Positions 30,557 to 30,786 of a stretch of 30,786 nt of DNA are shown piece after piece. The stretch is from Prevotella sp. UBA3837 (GTDB lineage Bacteria; Bacteroidota; Bacteroidia; Bacteroidales; Bacteroidaceae): positions 3,590 to 34,375 of the forward strand of contig DGHX01000165.1 of the NCBI GenBank assembly GCA_002392835.1, in the 5' to 3' direction. The notes beneath the pieces were generated by a model. The model saw only the letters and a program-made list of their open reading frames with translations. It searched no databases and was not told where the DNA came from. Numbering within the stretch: the stretch's first letter is position 1; each line of letters opens with the position of its first letter. The position numbers were made by a program, and so were the translations under genes.

Positions 30557-30786
30557 TCAGGCGTCGGCTTTTCCTGCGCCTCCTGAGGCTCCTGGCTTTC
30601 GCCAGCGTTTGTACTTTGCGGGAATGGCGTCGTTCAGCGACTGCTGCCCGCCGGGTGTGATGGTCGATCCGGTGATGCCGGCTGCCGCCTTCACCTCGCT
30701 GGCCTTGCGCAGCGGGCGCTTGCCCGGGGTGGCGGGGGCGGCTGCTGCGGGGGGAGGTGGGGTAGATGGGGTAGGTGCAGTAGATG
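30557..30786 (-). CDS. 3' end of an unknown gene with a proline/alanine-rich tail (partial)
   Basis: The window cuts this gene. The last 75 or so codons are open on the minus strand to a TGA at 30557-30559, 38 bases before the JAMM gene start. The tail reads TPSTPPPPAAAAPATPGKRP, then a short ordered stretch (LRKASEVKAAAGITGSTITP) and a basic Gly-rich end (YKRWRKPGASGGAGKADA). Codon use matches the neighbours. It is probably the preceding gene of the same operon. Nothing in the visible part identifies the function, and it does not end in Gly-Gly. Confidence 0.68.
   Translation of the reverse strand, partial: STAPTPSTPPPPAAAAPATPGKRPLRKASEVKAAAGITGSTITPGGQQSLNDAIPAKYKRWRKPGASGGAGKADA

Overview
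The window looks like a Bacteroidota chromosome segment, most likely from Prevotellaceae. Four points support this. There is a SusC/SusD outer-membrane pair with lipoproteins carrying acidic residues after the lipid cysteine. Three promoters fit the Bacteroidota consensus TTTG-N20-TAnnTTTG (sequences seen at 8363-8394, 9076-9107 and 19294-19325). Shine-Dalgarno sites are weak. The type VI secretion baseplate proteins resemble the Bacteroidota (T6SSiii) kind. Base composition looks moderately GC-rich with C/G-ending codons, but I did not compute it. I see no rRNA, tRNA, IS element or CRISPR array.

Layout. (1) 57-956, minus: meso-diaminopimelate dehydrogenase. (2) 8224 down to 1143, minus: SusC, SusD and a large surface lipoprotein, with a promoter at 8363-8394 and a strong terminator at 1067-1108. 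(3) 8530-9045: an intergenic element with a perfect 30-bp inverted repeat at its ends, GC-alternating outer tips, and two different tandem arrays of about 21 bp inside. (4) 9172-12167, plus: aldo/keto reductase, amidohydrolase and zinc alcohol dehydrogenase. This trio matches the Bacteroides vulgatus L-galactose to D-tagaturonate route. (5) 12240-12347: a probable gene remnant.

(6) 30786 down to 12352, minus: the most interesting part. In transcription order it holds the proline-rich 3' end of an unknown gene; a membrane-anchored JAMM/MPN peptidase; a membrane protein with a vWA-like domain, a RING-H2-type zinc motif and an FHA domain; an E1-like (ThiF-fold) activating enzyme; TssG, TssK, TssE and TssF; a peptidoglycan-binding protein with hydrophobic hairpins; an AAA-ATPase/PD-(D/E)XK protein with its own promoter; a GH73-LysM glucosaminidase; a Ser/Thr kinase; a secreted protein of unknown function; and a PP2C phosphatase.

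Reading of region 6: a type VI secretion baseplate is encoded with two eukaryote-like signalling systems. One is kinase, phosphatase and FHA reader, as in the threonine-phosphorylation pathway that controls some T6SSs. The other is a ubiquitin-like set of E1, RING candidate and JAMM peptidase. No E2, no obvious Gly-Gly-ending ubiquitin-like protein, and no sheath, Hcp, ClpV or VgrG gene lies inside the window; they may lie beyond base 30786. The family calls come from recognising motifs by eye, not from a database search.
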